From: Streptomyces chumphonensis
GTDB taxonomy: Bacteria > Actinomycetota > Actinomycetes > Streptomycetales > Streptomycetaceae
Direction of reading: 5' to 3'
NCBI RefSeq assembly: GCF_014779715.1
Contig: NZ_JACXYU010000001.1
Coordinates: 496,001-560,000, forward strand
Length of the DNA stretch: 64,000 nt
The translations under genes were made by a program, and so were the position numbers. The notes under the pieces were generated by a model that was given only the letters and a program-made list of their open reading frames with translations, ran no database searches and was not told the origin of the DNA. Shown here one piece after another: positions 52,232 through 61,713 of this stretch. Within the stretch, counting starts at the first letter, position 1, and the number at the start of each line of letters is the position of its first letter.

Positions 52232-55200
52232 ACGCCTCGTCACCTGCCTGCCGAGCCTGCTGAACCAGCAGGCGGAGGCGCGGCCGGACGACATCGCCGT
52301 GGTGGCGCACGACCGGACGCTCAGCTACCAGGAGCTGTCCCGGACGAGCGGCCGGCTGGCGGCCTACCTCCACCACCTCGGCGCCCGGCCCGACGACTGC
52401 GTCGGCCTGTTCGTGGACCCGTCGGTGGAGCTGATGACGGGCGTGTGGGGCATCCTCGGCTCCGGGGCGGCCTACCTGCCGCTGTCCCCGGAGTACCCGG
52501 AGGACCGGCTGCGGTACATGATCGAGGACAGCCGGACCCGGATCGTGGTGACGGAGGAGGGCCTCGTCCCGCGGCTGCGGGCGCTCGCCCCGCAGGGCAC
52601 CCGGATCGTCACGGTGGCGGAGGCCGAGGAGTTCACCGGACCGCAGCCGCCGGCGCCGTGCCCGAGCACGCTCGCCTACGTCATCTACACCTCGGGCAGC
52701 ACCGGTAAGCCCAAGGGCGTGATGATCGAGCACAACAGCATCGTGGCGCAGATGCGGTGGCTGCTGACGAGCGGTCACCTGGGCCCGGAGACGACGGTGC
52801 TGCAGAAGACCCCGATGTCGTTCGACGCGGCCCAGTGGGAGATCCTCGCCCCCGCGACGGGCAGCCGCGTGGTCATGGGCACGCCCGGCATCTACCGCGA
52901 CCCGGAGGCGCTGGTCACGACCATCGCCAAGCACGAGGTGACGACGCTCCAGTGCGTCCCCACCCTGCTCCAGGCGCTGCTGGACACCGAGGCGCTGCCC
53001 GCGTGCACCAGCCTCCGGCGGGTCTTCTCCGGCGGTGAGGCGCTGTCCAACCAGCTCGCGCGGCAGTTCGCCGAGCAGCTGCCGGAGGCGTCGCTGGTCA
53101 ACCTCTACGGTCCGACCGAGTGCACCATCAACGCGACGGCGTACCTGGCGGACCCGGAGGTGCTGGAGGAGGGCGCCGGCTCGGTGCCCATCGGCATACC
53201 GGTGGACAGCACGCAGTGCTACATCCTCGACGCGAACATGGCCCCGGCGGGCATCGGGGAGACCGGCGAGCTGTACATCGGCGGCGTCCAGCTCGCCCGG
53301 GGGTACCTGCACAAGCCCGAGCAGACGCGGGAACGCTTCGTGGCGTCCCCGTTCGTGCCCACCGAGCGGCTCTACCGCACCGGGGACCTGGCCTCGTGGA
53401 ACCCGGACGGCACCATCCAGTTCGCGGGCCGGGCCGACAACCAGGTCAAGCTGCGCGGCTACCGGGTGGAGCTGGAGGAGATCGCCCTCGCGATCGAGGA
53501 GCACACCTGGGTGCGCCGGGCGGCGGCCCTGGTGACCGACGACGCGCGCACCGGGTTCCAGCGCCTGGTCGCCTGCGTGGAGCTGAACCCGAAGGAGGCC
53601 GCCCTGATGGACCAGGGCGTCCAGGGCGGCCACCACATGTCCAAGTCGAGCAAGCTCCAGGTCAAGGCGCAGCTGTCGGGCGCCGGGCTGCGCGAGGACG
53701 CCGGGGGGCGCCCGGTGCTGGCGCTGCCGGGCCGCGCGGAGCCGGCCGAGCAGCGGCGCCGCGCGTTCGCCCGCAAGACGTACCGCTTCTACGAGGGCGG
53801 CGACGTCACGCGGGAGGACCTGCTGCGGCTGCTGGCCCCGCGCGGCGGGGCGGCGCGCTCCCGCCCGCTGGAGGAGCTGACGCTTCCGGAGCTGGGCACG
53901 GCCCTGCGCTGGTTCGGCCAGTTCCACAGTGACGAGCGGCTGCTGCCGAAGTACGCGCACGCCTCCCCCGGCGCCCTGTACGCCACCCAGATGTACCTGG
54001 AGACCGGCGGGCTGGAGTGCGGCGTCGAGGCGGGCGTCTACTACTACCACCCGGCCGACCACACGCTGGTGGCGATACCCGGCACGCCCGAGGTGGCGCC
54101 CGGGCGGCTGGTGGTGCACTTCTCCGGCAAGCGCAGCGCGATCGAGCCGGTGTACAAGAACAACATCCGCGAGGTGCTGGAGTTCGAGGCCGGGCACATG
54201 GTCGGGCTCTTCGAGGAGGTGCTGCCGGAGTACGGGCTCGACATCCGTCCGCTGGAGTACCGGGAGTCGGTGCGCGAGCGGCTGGACGTGGCGGCCGAGG
54301 ACTACTACCTCGGCACCTTCGAGATCAGCGCCGCCGACGGGCGGCCCCAGGTGGACCCGACGGAGGTGTTCGTCCAGGCGCACGGCGACCGCGTCGCCGG
54401 GCTCCCCGAGGGCCAGTACCACTACGCGGACGGCGCGTTGGAGCGGATCTCGGACGAGCTGGTCCGGTCCCGGCACGTCATCGCGATCAACCAGGCCGTC
54501 TACGACCGGGCCGGCTTCGGCATCACGGCCGTGAGCCGGGCGCCGGAGCCGTGGCTGGAGTACGTGAGCCTGGGGGTCAAGCTGCACCACCTCCAGGCGT
54601 CCGGGCTCGGCCTGGGCCTCATGTCGGCGGGCTACAGCTCCAAGACGGGCAACCCGCTGCCGGCCGCACGGCGGATGGACGACGTCCTCACCGGCAGCGG
54701 CTTCGACACCGGCCCGCTGTACTTCTTCGTCGGCGGCCGGGTCAGCGAGGAGCAGCTGGCCAGCGAGGGCATGCACGAGGACGCGGTCCACATGAAGGGC
54801 CCGGCCGAGATGATCAAGGACGAGCTGGCCGGTATCCTGCCCGACTACATGCTGCCCAACCAGGTGCTCGTCCTGTCCGAGCTGCCGCTGACGGCGAACG
54901 GCAAGGTCGACTCCAAGGCGCTGGCCGCCTCCGACGCGGTCACCTCCGCCGAGGTCACCACGCCGTACGTGGCCCCGGCCACGCGGGCGGAGCGCTGGCT
55001 GGCCAAGGAGTGGGGCAGGGCCCTGAAGTACGACCACGTCTCGGTGGAGGACGACTTCTTCGCCTCCGGCGGCAACTCCCTCATCGCGGTGTCGCTGATC
55101 AACAAGGTGAACCGCGAGTTCGGGACGCGGCTGCCGATGCAGAGCGTCTTCCAGTGCCCGAAGCTGGGCGAGCTGGCGGCCCGCGTCGAGAACGACACGG

Positions 55201-56051
55201 AGGAGTCGTCCTCGCGGCTGCTGCTGCTCAACGGCCGCCCCGCGGAGGGTTCCCGTAAGCCGGAGGGCGGCGCGGCGAAGCGGCCCGTCTTCTGCTGGCC
55301 GGGGCTCGGCGGGTATCCGATGAACCTGCGGCTGCTGGGCGGCGAGGCCGGTGGCGGACGGCCGTTCTACGGCGTCCAGGCGTACGGCATCAACGCCGGC
55401 GAGGTGCCCTACCGGACGATCCGGGAGATGGCCTCGGCCGACGTCTCGGAGATCCTGTCCGTGCAGCCGGAGGGCCCCTACACCCTGTGGGGCTACTCCT
55501 TCGGCGCCCGGGTGGCGTTCGAGACGGCCTGGCAGCTGGAGCAGTTGGGCAAGGAGGTGGAGACCGTCCTGCTGATCTGCCCGGGCAACCCGAGCATCCG
55601 GTGGGCGGACGGCGACATGTTCGGCCGGCAGTCCTCGTTCGACAACCCGGCCTACGTGGCGATCCTGTTCTCCGTCTTCGTCGCCTCGCTCGGCGGTGAG
55701 GACCTGGAGCGCTGTCTCGCCAGGTCGCGTGACGAGGACAGCTTCGTGGACTTCATCCGGGAGGTCGTGCCCGCGCTGGACGAGCAGACGATCCGGCGGA
55801 TCACCCGCATCGTCGGCGAGACCTACCAGTTCGAGTACACCTTCGAGGAGATGGCCGAGCGCAGGCTGCGCGCCCCGGTGACGATCTTCCGCGCCACCGG
55901 GGACGAGTACTCGTTCATCGAGGACGGCACCATCGACGGCGACGGGCCCCGGCCCACCATCGTCGACCTCGACGGCGACCACTACAGCGTGCTCAAGGAA
56001 CAGGGCGTCGGCGAGCTGGCGTCGGCGATCCGCGAGCGCATCGGCGGCTGA
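52197..56051 (+). CDS. Single-module NRPS of indigoidine-synthetase type (A-Ox-T-TE)
   Basis: A 1284-residue NRPS, the same length as BpsA/IndC. Adenylation motifs are [11 protein letters not shown] (about 164), [29 protein letters not shown] and [11 protein letters not shown] (about 419). A flavin oxidase domain (about 470-865) is inserted before the last adenylation motif [10 protein letters not shown] (about 898). The carrier domain has [11 protein letters not shown] with Ser961, and the thioesterase GYSFGA with Ser1101 and a terminal DGDHYSVL histidine. Such enzymes activate, oxidise and cyclise L-glutamine. The GTG start (AGGGGG six bases upstream) overlaps the exporter gene; the longer frame was rejected. 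Confidence 0.93.
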   Translation: METENYARILCRRLVTCLPSLLNQQAEARPDDIAVVAHDRTLSYQELSRTSGRLAAYLHHLGARPDDCVGLFVDPSVELMTGVWGILGSGAAYLPLSPEYPEDRLRYMIEDSRTRIVVTEEGLVPRLRALAPQGTRIVTVAEAEEFTGPQPPAPCPSTLAYVIYTSGSTGKPKGVMIEHNSIVAQMRWLLTSGHLGPETTVLQKTPMSFDAAQWEILAPATGSRVVMGTPGIYRDPEALVTTIAKHEVTTLQCVPTLLQALLDTEALPACTSLRRVFSGGEALSNQLARQFAEQLPEASLVNLYGPTECTINATAYLADPEVLEEGAGSVPIGIPVDSTQCYILDANMAPAGIGETGELYIGGVQLARGYLHKPEQTRERFVASPFVPTERLYRTGDLASWNPDGTIQFAGRADNQVKLRGYRVELEEIALAIEEHTWVRRAAALVTDDARTGFQRLVACVELNPKEAALMDQGVQGGHHMSKSSKLQVKAQLSGAGLREDAGGRPVLALPGRAEPAEQRRRAFARKTYRFYEGGDVTREDLLRLLAPRGGAARSRPLEELTLPELGTALRWFGQFHSDERLLPKYAHASPGALYATQMYLETGGLECGVEAGVYYYHPADHTLVAIPGTPEVAPGRLVVHFSGKRSAIEPVYKNNIREVLEFEAGHMVGLFEEVLPEYGLDIRPLEYRESVRERLDVAAEDYYLGTFEISAADGRPQVDPTEVFVQAHGDRVAGLPEGQYHYADGALERISDELVRSRHVIAINQAVYDRAGFGITAVSRAPEPWLEYVSLGVKLHHLQASGLGLGLMSAGYSSKTGNPLPAARRMDDVLTGSGFDTGPLYFFVGGRVSEEQLASEGMHEDAVHMKGPAEMIKDELAGILPDYMLPNQVLVLSELPLTANGKVDSKALAASDAVTSAEVTTPYVAPATRAERWLAKEWGRALKYDHVSVEDDFFASGGNSLIAVSLINKVNREFGTRLPMQSVFQCPKLGELAARVENDTEESSSRLLLLNGRPAEGSRKPEGGAAKRPVFCWPGLGGYPMNLRLLGGEAGGGRPFYGVQAYGINAGEVPYRTIREMASADVSEILSVQPEGPYTLWGYSFGARVAFETAWQLEQLGKEVETVLLICPGNPSIRWADGDMFGRQSSFDNPAYVAILFSVFVASLGGEDLERCLARSRDEDSFVDFIREVVPALDEQTIRRITRIVGETYQFEYTFEEMAERRLRAPVTIFRATGDEYSFIEDGTIDGDGPRPTIVDLDGDHYSVLKEQGVGELASAIRERIGG

Positions 56052-56146
56052 GCCCGCGCCCGCCGCACCCGTACGCCACGCGTCCGGTGCCCCGCCCCGC
56101 GCGGCCGGGCACCGGGCGCGTCCGATCCACCTCAGGAGCAGCAGTC

Positions 56147-56377
56147 ATGCCCCACGTGAGCCTCAAGCACTACCCCCGCGAGTTCACACCCGAGCAGAAG
56201 CAGCGGCTGGCGGACGCCGTCACCCGCCTCGTCGTCGAGCACTTCGAGGTGCCGGAGAACGTCGTCTCCGTCGCCCTGGAGGCCGTCGACCCGGCGCAGT
56301 GGCCGGAGAGGGTCGACGCGCCGGAGATCAGCGCCCGTCCCGACCTGCTCATCAAGACCCCCGACTACGGAAACTGA
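56147..56377 (+). CDS. 4-oxalocrotonate tautomerase-family protein (PptA-like)
   Basis: A 76-residue small tautomerase starting [19 protein letters not shown], giving an N-terminal Pro after Met removal. [13 protein letters not shown] and [10 protein letters not shown] closely follow the layout of E. coli PptA. CAGGAGCAGCAGTC precedes the ATG. It could tautomerise a keto/enol or imide intermediate derived from the NRPS product. It sits between the NRPS and C-glycosidase genes on the same strand. Confidence 0.85.
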   Translation: MPHVSLKHYPREFTPEQKQRLADAVTRLVVEHFEVPENVVSVALEAVDPAQWPERVDAPEISARPDLLIKTPDYGN

Positions 56378-56388
56378 GGCGACACCCG

Positions 56389-57342
56389 ATGCCCGAACAC
56401 ACCGCCCCGCGCACCACGATCCCGCTGGAGTACGGCGAGGAGGTGCGGGAGGCCCTGCACGCCGGGGAGCCGGTCGTCGCCCTGGAGTCCAACGTCATCA
56501 CCCACGGCCTGGCCTACCCGGACAACGCGGCGACCGCGAAGAAGGTCGAGGACGCCGTCCGGGCGGGCGGCGCGGTCCCGGCGACGATCTGCGTCGACGA
56601 GGGCCGCGTCGTCGTCGGCATGAGCGAGGAGCGGATCGAGCGCTTCGCGCAGGCGTCCGGCATCCCGAAGGTCAGCAGCCGGGACCTGCCGGTCGTCCTC
56701 GCGCGCGGCGGGACGGGCGCGACGACGGTCGCCTCCTCGGTCGTCGCGGCCGAGCTGGCCGGTATCCCGTTCTTCTCGTCGGCCGGCATCGGCGGCGTCC
56801 ACCGGGGCGCCGAGGCGTCGATGGACGTCTCCTCCGACCTCATCCAGTTCACCCGCTCCAAGGTGGCCGTGGTGTGCGCCGGGGCGAAGATGATCCTCGA
56901 CCTGCGGCTGACGATGGAGTACCTGGAGACGCAGTGCGTCCCGGTGATCTCCTACCGCTCCGACGACTTCCCGGCCTTCTACTGCGTCTCCAGCGGCATC
57001 CGCAGCCCGCACCGGATCGACGACGCGGACGTGGTCGCGCGCGTCGTGGAGAACCACTGGGCGGCGGGCGCCCCCGGCGGCGTGCTGGTGACGACGCCGC
57101 CGCGCGCCGAGGACGCGGTGGACCGCGCCGAGACGGAGGCGGCCATCGCGGACGCGCTGGCGGCCGCCGAGCGCGACGGCGTCTCCGGCCAGGCGATCAC
57201 CAAGTACCTGATGCGCGCCGTCGACCGGGCCACCGACGGCCGGACGGCCGAGGCCAACATGGCCGTGCTGATCAGTACGGCGGAGGTCGGCGGGCGGCTC
57301 GCCGCCGCCCATGCCCGGCTGCGCCGCGCGCGGCCCTCCTGA
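56389..57342 (+). CDS. Pseudouridine-5'-phosphate glycosidase-family C-glycosynthase (PsuG/IndA-like)
   Basis: A 317-residue PsuG homologue. [14 protein letters not shown] gives Glu33, [17 protein letters not shown] gives the metal-site Asp146, and [21 protein letters not shown] gives Lys167, which in PsuG forms the Schiff base with ribose 5-phosphate. VGKESTPFLL of PsuG is GQAITKYLM here. PsuG reversibly makes or breaks the C-C bond between ribose 5-phosphate and uracil; homologues in C-nucleoside clusters join other heterocycles. It starts 11 bases after the tautomerase gene. No companion phosphatase (IndB/HAD) or PsuK gene is present in the window. Confidence 0.93.
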   Translation: MPEHTAPRTTIPLEYGEEVREALHAGEPVVALESNVITHGLAYPDNAATAKKVEDAVRAGGAVPATICVDEGRVVVGMSEERIERFAQASGIPKVSSRDLPVVLARGGTGATTVASSVVAAELAGIPFFSSAGIGGVHRGAEASMDVSSDLIQFTRSKVAVVCAGAKMILDLRLTMEYLETQCVPVISYRSDDFPAFYCVSSGIRSPHRIDDADVVARVVENHWAAGAPGGVLVTTPPRAEDAVDRAETEAAIADALAAAERDGVSGQAITKYLMRAVDRATDGRTAEANMAVLISTAEVGGRLAAAHARLRRARPS

Positions 57343-57389
57343 CACCGGCACCACCCACCACCCGACCCACCCACCGAAGGACGGTCCGC

Positions 57390-58475
57390 ATGACCACCAC
57401 CCCACCGCACGCCGCGCTGTTCGCGCCGCTGACCCTGGGCAAGATCGCCCTGCGCAACCGGCTCGTCATGGCGCCCATGACCCGCAACCGGGCGACCGTG
57501 GACGGCCTCGCCACGCCCCTGATGGCCGAGTACTACGCCCAGCGGGCGCAGGCCGGGCTCATCGTCACCGAGGGCGTGCAGCCCAGCCAGGTCGGCCAGG
57601 GCTTCCTCAACACCCCCGGCCTGCACACCGACGAGCAGACCGCGTCCTGGCGGCAGGTCACCGACGCCGTCCACGCCGCCGGGGGCCGCATCGTCGTGCA
57701 GCTGATGCACTCCGGGCGCATCGGCCACCCGTCCCTCTACCCGAGCGCCCACCGGTCCGTCGCGCCCTCGCCGCTGGCCGCCGGCGGGCAGTGCTTCACG
57801 CCGCAGGGGATGACGGACTACGAGGTGCCGCACGAGCTGACGGTCGAGGAGATCGCCGCCACCGTCGCGGACTTCGCCGACGCCTCCCGCCGGGCGGTGG
57901 ACGCCGGGTTCGACGGGGTCGAGCTGCACGCGGGAAACGGCTTCCTGCTGCACCAGTTCCTCTCCGACAACACCAACCACCGCACCGACGGCTACGGCGG
58001 CGACCTCGCCGGGCGCATCCGGCTCACCGTCGAGGTGGCCGAGGCCGCCGCCGAGGCGATCGGCGCCGACCGCGTCGGCCTGCGCGTCTCCCCGGCCAAC
58101 CCGTACAACGACATCGTCGAGGGCGACACCGACGAGCTGTACGGCGCGCTGCTGCCGGCGCTGCCACCGCTGGCCTTCCTCCACGTCATGGAGGCCCAGT
58201 GCCGCCCGGTGACGCGGACGGTGCGCGAGGTGTGGCAGGGCGCGCTCGTCCTCAACCCGCACCGGGACGCGCAGGCCGGCGCCGTCACCCCCGAGGTGGC
58301 CGCCGAGGCGCTGGAGGAGGGGCTGGCCGACGCCGTCGCCCTGGGCGCCCTGTTCCTGGCCAACCCGGACCTGCCCGCGCGCATCCGCGCCGGAGGCCCG
58401 TACAACACCCTGGACGAGGGCACCTTCTACGGCGGCGACCACCGGGGCTACACCGACTACCCGACCCTCGCGTGA
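57390..58475 (+). CDS. Old yellow enzyme-family ene-reductase
   Basis: A 361-residue FMN-dependent NemA-like reductase. LVMAPMTRNRAT is the FMN-binding start, VQLMHSGRIGHPSLYP holds the HxGR region, and His180/Asn183 in ELHAGNGFLLHQF bind the carbonyl of the substrate. DNTNHRTDGYGGDLAGRIRL is the conserved following loop. The family reduces activated C=C bonds such as maleimides, and can run in the oxidative direction. In this operon it may set the saturation of the imide or pyrrole ring. GAAGGACGGTCC precedes the ATG. Confidence 0.92.
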   Translation: MTTTPPHAALFAPLTLGKIALRNRLVMAPMTRNRATVDGLATPLMAEYYAQRAQAGLIVTEGVQPSQVGQGFLNTPGLHTDEQTASWRQVTDAVHAAGGRIVVQLMHSGRIGHPSLYPSAHRSVAPSPLAAGGQCFTPQGMTDYEVPHELTVEEIAATVADFADASRRAVDAGFDGVELHAGNGFLLHQFLSDNTNHRTDGYGGDLAGRIRLTVEVAEAAAEAIGADRVGLRVSPANPYNDIVEGDTDELYGALLPALPPLAFLHVMEAQCRPVTRTVREVWQGALVLNPHRDAQAGAVTPEVAAEALEEGLADAVALGALFLANPDLPARIRAGGPYNTLDEGTFYGGDHRGYTDYPTLA

Positions 58476-58519
58476 GCGTGCGGCAGGCTTCGGACCACCG
58501 GAAGGGCAGGACAGACCAC

Positions 58520-59494
58520 ATGAGCGGGACCGTGCAGCGCGAGGAGCGCAAACTCCTCCTCTTCTCCGGGCGTTCGCACCCGGAGCTGGCCGAGAACGTC
58601 GCGGCCCACCTCGGCACCGGCCTGGTGCCCACCAAGGCCGTCGACTTCGCCAACGGCGAGATCTACGTGCGCTACGAGGAGTCGGTGCGCGGCGCCGACT
58701 GCTTCCTCCTCCAGAGCCACACCGCCCCCATCAACAAGTGGATCATGGAACAGCTGATCATGATCGACGCGTTGAAGCGGGCCTCGGCGCGGAGCATCAC
58801 CGTCCTCGTGCCGTTCTACGGCTACGCCCGGCAGGACAAGAAGCACCTGGGGCGGGAGCCGATCTCGGCCCGGCTCATGGCCGACCTGCTCAGCTCGGCC
58901 GGCGCCGACCGCATCGTGACGGTGGACCTGCACACCGACCAGATCGTCGGCTTCTTCGACGGCCCGGTCGACCACCTGTTCGCCCTGCCCGTCCTCGCCG
59001 ACCACGTGCGCGGGCGCGTCGACGCCGACCGGCTCACCGTCGTCTCACCGGACGCGGGCCGGGTCCGCGTCGCCGACCACTGGTGCGACCGGCTGCACGC
59101 GCCGCTCGCCATCGTCCACAAGCGCCGCGACCCCCTCGTCCCCAACCGGGCGACGGTCCACGAGGTCGTCGGCGAGGTGGCGGGACGGGTCTGCGTGCTG
59201 GTCGACGACATGATCGACACCGCCGGGACCATCTGCGCGGCGGCCGACGCCCTGTACGCGCACGGCGCCGAACGCGTCATCGTCGCCGCGACGCACGGCA
59301 TCCTGTCCGGGCCGGCCCTGGACCGGCTGAAGAACTCCCGGGTCAGCGAGTTCGTCTTCACCGACACACTCCCCACCCCGGGCGAGGTGGAGCTGGACAA
59401 GATCACCGTGCTGTCGGTGGCCCCGCTGCTCGCCCACGCGGTGCGGGAGATCTTCGAGCACGGGTCGGTCGCCGCCCTCGTGGGCGACCTCTGA
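58520..59494 (+). CDS. Ribose-phosphate pyrophosphokinase (dedicated paralogue)
   Basis: A 324-residue PRPP synthetase. FANGEIYVRYEESVRG, VPFYGYARQDKKHLGREPISARLMADLL (ATP site), TVDLHTDQIVGFFD (metal site), VSPDAGRVRVADHW and VLVDDMIDTAGTI (PRPP loop) are all present. HKRRDPLVPNRATVHE is the flexible-loop lysine region, altered from the usual HKRR/DK-x-NVxEV. It converts ribose 5-phosphate and ATP to PRPP. A copy here, in addition to the expected housekeeping one, points to phosphoribosyl demand of the operon. CAGGACAGACCAC precedes the ATG. Confidence 0.92.
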   Translation: MSGTVQREERKLLLFSGRSHPELAENVAAHLGTGLVPTKAVDFANGEIYVRYEESVRGADCFLLQSHTAPINKWIMEQLIMIDALKRASARSITVLVPFYGYARQDKKHLGREPISARLMADLLSSAGADRIVTVDLHTDQIVGFFDGPVDHLFALPVLADHVRGRVDADRLTVVSPDAGRVRVADHWCDRLHAPLAIVHKRRDPLVPNRATVHEVVGEVAGRVCVLVDDMIDTAGTICAAADALYAHGAERVIVAATHGILSGPALDRLKNSRVSEFVFTDTLPTPGEVELDKITVLSVAPLLAHAVREIFEHGSVAALVGDL

Positions 59495-59502
59495 GACCGG
59501 CC

Positions 59503-59534
59503 ACCGCCCCCGGCCGGACGGCTCCGGGGGCGGT
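59503..59534 (+). terminator. Hairpin terminator of the C-nucleoside-type operon
   Basis: ACCGCCCCCGG and CCGGGGGCGGT form a perfect 11-bp stem with a 10-base loop, nine bases after the PRPP synthetase stop. It marks the end of the single-direction operon. Confidence 0.85.
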
Positions 59535-59556
59535 GTCGCGCTCGCCGCCGTCTCGT

Positions 59557-59562
59557 TAGGGT
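59557..59562 (+). promoter_or_regulatory. -10 element (TAGGGT), leaderless-type
   Basis: TAGGGT fits TANNNT and ends six bases before the TetR ATG, with no ribosome site. Confidence 0.5.
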
Positions 59563-59568
59563 GACCCC

Positions 59569-60258
59569 ATGGCTACCGGGGTACGACGCAGGATGGGTGT
59601 GGAGGAGCGGCGGCAGCAGCTCATCGCGGTGGCGCTGGAGCTGTTCAGTGAACGCTCACCCGAGGAGGTGTCCATCGACGACATCGCGTCGGCGGCCGGC
59701 ATCTCGCGCCCGCTGGTCTACCACTACTTCCCCGGCAAGCACAGCCTCTACGAAGCGGCGGTGCGCGTGGCGGCCGAGGAGCTGGTCGACCACTTCCAGG
59801 AGCCGCACGAAGGGCCGCTCGGCGCCCGGCTGCTGCGCGTGATGGGCCGTTACTTCGACTTCGTCGCGAAGAACGGCCCCGGCTTCTCCGCCCTGCTGCG
59901 CGGCGGCATGGCCATCGGCCCGGCCCACGCCAACGCCATGATCGACCACGTGCGCCAGCGCGCCTACGAGGAGCTGCTCGCCCACCTCGGGGTCGGCGCC
60001 CCCGGCCCCCGGCTGGCCCTCGTCATCCGTTCCTGGGTCGGCGTCGCCGAGACCACGGCGTTGACCTGGCTGGCGGACCGGGCCGTCCCCCGCGCCGAGC
60101 TGGAACGCCAACTCGTCCACGACTTCCTGGCGTTGGCGGCCGTCACCGCCACCACGGACGAGGAGACGGCCGCACTGGTGCGGCACGTCATCGCCCAGGA
60201 GCCGCCGGACAGCCCCTTCGCGGAGCTGGTGTCCCGGCTCGTCGCGCTCGTCGCCTGA
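59569..60258 (+). CDS. TetR-family transcriptional regulator
   Basis: A 229-residue TetR regulator. The helix-turn-helix is in SIDDIASAAGISRPLVYHYFPGKHSLYEAA (about 35-64). The C-terminal ligand domain contains FDFVAKNGPGFSALLRGG and VIRSWVGVAETTALTWLA. It follows the biosynthetic operon after a terminator and has its own leaderless-type promoter, so it may or may not control that operon. The ligand is unknown. A 14-base palindrome (GCCGTCCGGACGGC at 60289-60302) follows its stop. Confidence 0.88.
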   Translation: MATGVRRRMGVEERRQQLIAVALELFSERSPEEVSIDDIASAAGISRPLVYHYFPGKHSLYEAAVRVAAEELVDHFQEPHEGPLGARLLRVMGRYFDFVAKNGPGFSALLRGGMAIGPAHANAMIDHVRQRAYEELLAHLGVGAPGPRLALVIRSWVGVAETTALTWLADRAVPRAELERQLVHDFLALAAVTATTDEETAALVRHVIAQEPPDSPFAELVSRLVALVA

Positions 60259-60420
60259 ACCGCCGCCGACCCCCGCGCACCGGTGTCCGCCGTCCGGACG
60301 GCGTGCGCGCCGGGCCGCCGTGTCCTGCCCCGCCCGCTCCGTCGGCTGCGGAAGAGTGAACCCGGCTCCGACGGCGGGGTGCGCCCCGGCCGTCCGACCG
60401 ACCGACGGAGGTTCACGGAC

Positions 60421-60945
60421 ATGCGGCGACGGACGTACGGAAGGGCCGTGACGGCGGGTGCGGCGACCGCCGCGCTGCTCCTGGGCGGCTGCGGTGACGA
60501 CGGCGGCGACCAGGGGCCCCCGAGCCCCGGGGACGCCACCGGGCCCGCGACCGTCGCGGTGGAGTCCAGCCCGTACGGCGACATCCTGGTGGGCGAGGAC
60601 GGGTACGCGCTGTACCTGTTCGAGGCCGACTCCCCCGGCGCGTCCACCTGCGCCGACGCCTGCGCCGAGGTCTGGCCCCCACTGACCACGGACGGCGCAC
60701 CGGACGCGGGCGACCGGGTGGACGCCGACCTGCTGGGCACGATGGAACGCGCCGACGGCACCACCGGCGTCACCTACAACGACCACCCCCTGTACTACTA
60801 CGAGCCCGACACCGAGCCGGGCGACGTCGGCGGCCAGGCCATCGACGACTTCGGCGGGCTGTGGTACGTCGTCGGCCCGGACGGCGAGCCGATCGAGGAC
60901 GAGCGACCCGCCGACGAGGCGACCGACGAGCCGGGCCCCTACTAG
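60421..60945 (+). CDS. Secreted lipoprotein with COG4315-type repeats
   Basis: A 174-residue exported lipoprotein. The signal peptide has RRRTYGRAVTAG then a hydrophobic core and lipobox LLGGC (Cys about 24). Two copies of the Lipoprotein_15/COG4315 unit follow: ILVGEDGYALYLFEADSPGAS with CADACAEVWPPLTTDG, and a degenerate second copy with TYNDHPLYYYEPDTEPGD. The family is widespread and of unknown role, possibly redox or cell-surface related. GGAGGTTCACGGAC precedes the ATG. Confidence 0.85.
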   Translation: MRRRTYGRAVTAGAATAALLLGGCGDDGGDQGPPSPGDATGPATVAVESSPYGDILVGEDGYALYLFEADSPGASTCADACAEVWPPLTTDGAPDAGDRVDADLLGTMERADGTTGVTYNDHPLYYYEPDTEPGDVGGQAIDDFGGLWYVVGPDGEPIEDERPADEATDEPGPY

Positions 60946-60956
60946 CCCCCGCCCGC

Positions 60957-61107
60957 TCAGCTCCCGCGCTCACCCAGGACGCGGAAACCCGTCGCCCTCC
61001 GGGTCGAGGAGGGTCACCCGGGGCCGCCCGTCCCGCGCGGAGTCGACGCGGCGCGCACCGAGGGAGACCGGCCGCTCCACCTCGGCCACCGGAGGATCCG
61101 CCCCCGC
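60957..61107 (-). pseudogene. C-terminal remnant of a VOC-family (glyoxalase-like) gene
   Basis: The minus strand reads VAEVERPVSLGARRVDSARD, then RPRVTLLDPEGDG, the typical end of a VOC-domain protein. One extra G then shifts the frame, after which GFRVLGERGS and a stop complete the expected ending. No N-terminal part or start codon exists upstream. It is a decayed gene fragment filling the gap between the lipoprotein and SnoaL genes. Confidence 0.6.
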
Positions 61108-61152
61108 AGAGCCGCACGGGGAGCTCCGATCCCGTCGGTGCGTGGGGGCCCC

Positions 61153-61542
61153 TCAGGCGGACGCTTCGGCGGCGATCCGGTCGAACTGGGCGCCCATCGC
61201 CTCGGCGAGTGCCGTGGCGGCGGAGAGCGGCCGGACCATGACGGTGAACTCGTCGATCCTTCCCTCCTCGTCGAGATGGAGGAGGTCGCAGCCCTGGATC
61301 TGCCGCCCGTTGACGGTGGCGGTGAAGACGAACGCGTGGTCGCGGGAGCCCGGTTGCGTGATCTCGCGGACGTAGGTGAAGTCCTCGAAGACGCGCATCA
61401 CCCCACGGAGGATGGCGGCGGTGATCGCCTTGCCCGGGTAGGGCTTGAAGGCGACGGGGCTGACGAAGACGACGTCCTCGGCGAGCAGCGCCTCGACGGC
61501 GGCCGCGTCGCGGTCCTCGACGGCCTTGCGGAAGGGATGCAC
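61153..61542 (-). CDS. SnoaL/NTF2-like protein
   Basis: A 129-residue NTF2-fold protein. HPFRKAVEDRDAAAVEALLAEDVVFVSPVA is the entry helix-strand pair, and FVFTATVNGRQIQGCDLLHLDEEGRIDEFTV the sheet. Members include polyketide cyclases and small isomerases; substrate unknown. AGGAG lies seven bases before the chosen GTG; the adjacent upstream GTG and an earlier TTG are also in frame. It is divergent from a PadR regulator that probably controls it. Confidence 0.78.
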   Translation of the reverse strand: MHPFRKAVEDRDAAAVEALLAEDVVFVSPVAFKPYPGKAITAAILRGVMRVFEDFTYVREITQPGSRDHAFVFTATVNGRQIQGCDLLHLDEEGRIDEFTVMVRPLSAATALAEAMGAQFDRIAAEASA

Positions 61543-61679
61543 CACATCACTCCTGATCAATTAGTTGTCTAGGTGCATCGGAGACTATGACCGGGCGGCG
61601 TCGGCTGTCCATCCCCCGCGCACAGGCGGGGGCGTGGAGGACGCGAGGGACGCGCGGAGCGCGACGGGGATGGTCACTT

Positions 61680-61695
61680 CGTTGACTACTCAACG
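61680..61695. promoter_or_regulatory. Probable PadR operator
   Basis: CGTTGA-CTAC-TCAACG is a perfect 6+4+6 inverted repeat, 18 bases before the PadR start and upstream of the divergent SnoaL gene. It resembles the dyads of PadR-s1 regulators and would suit autorepression. Confidence 0.6.
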
Positions 61696-61701
61696 ATGCG
61701 C

Positions 61702-61707
61702 TAGCGT
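61702..61707 (+). promoter_or_regulatory. -10 element (TAGCGT), leaderless-type
   Basis: TAGCGT ends six bases before the PadR ATG, with no ribosome site between them; the inverted repeat lies just upstream. Confidence 0.5.
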
Positions 61708-61713
61708 GACCCC

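Noticed and set aside
52155-55982. 1275-codon open frame antisense to the NRPS
   Set aside because: Typical high-GC shadow frame; composition is low-complexity Val/Gln/Arg/Gly and no domain is visible.
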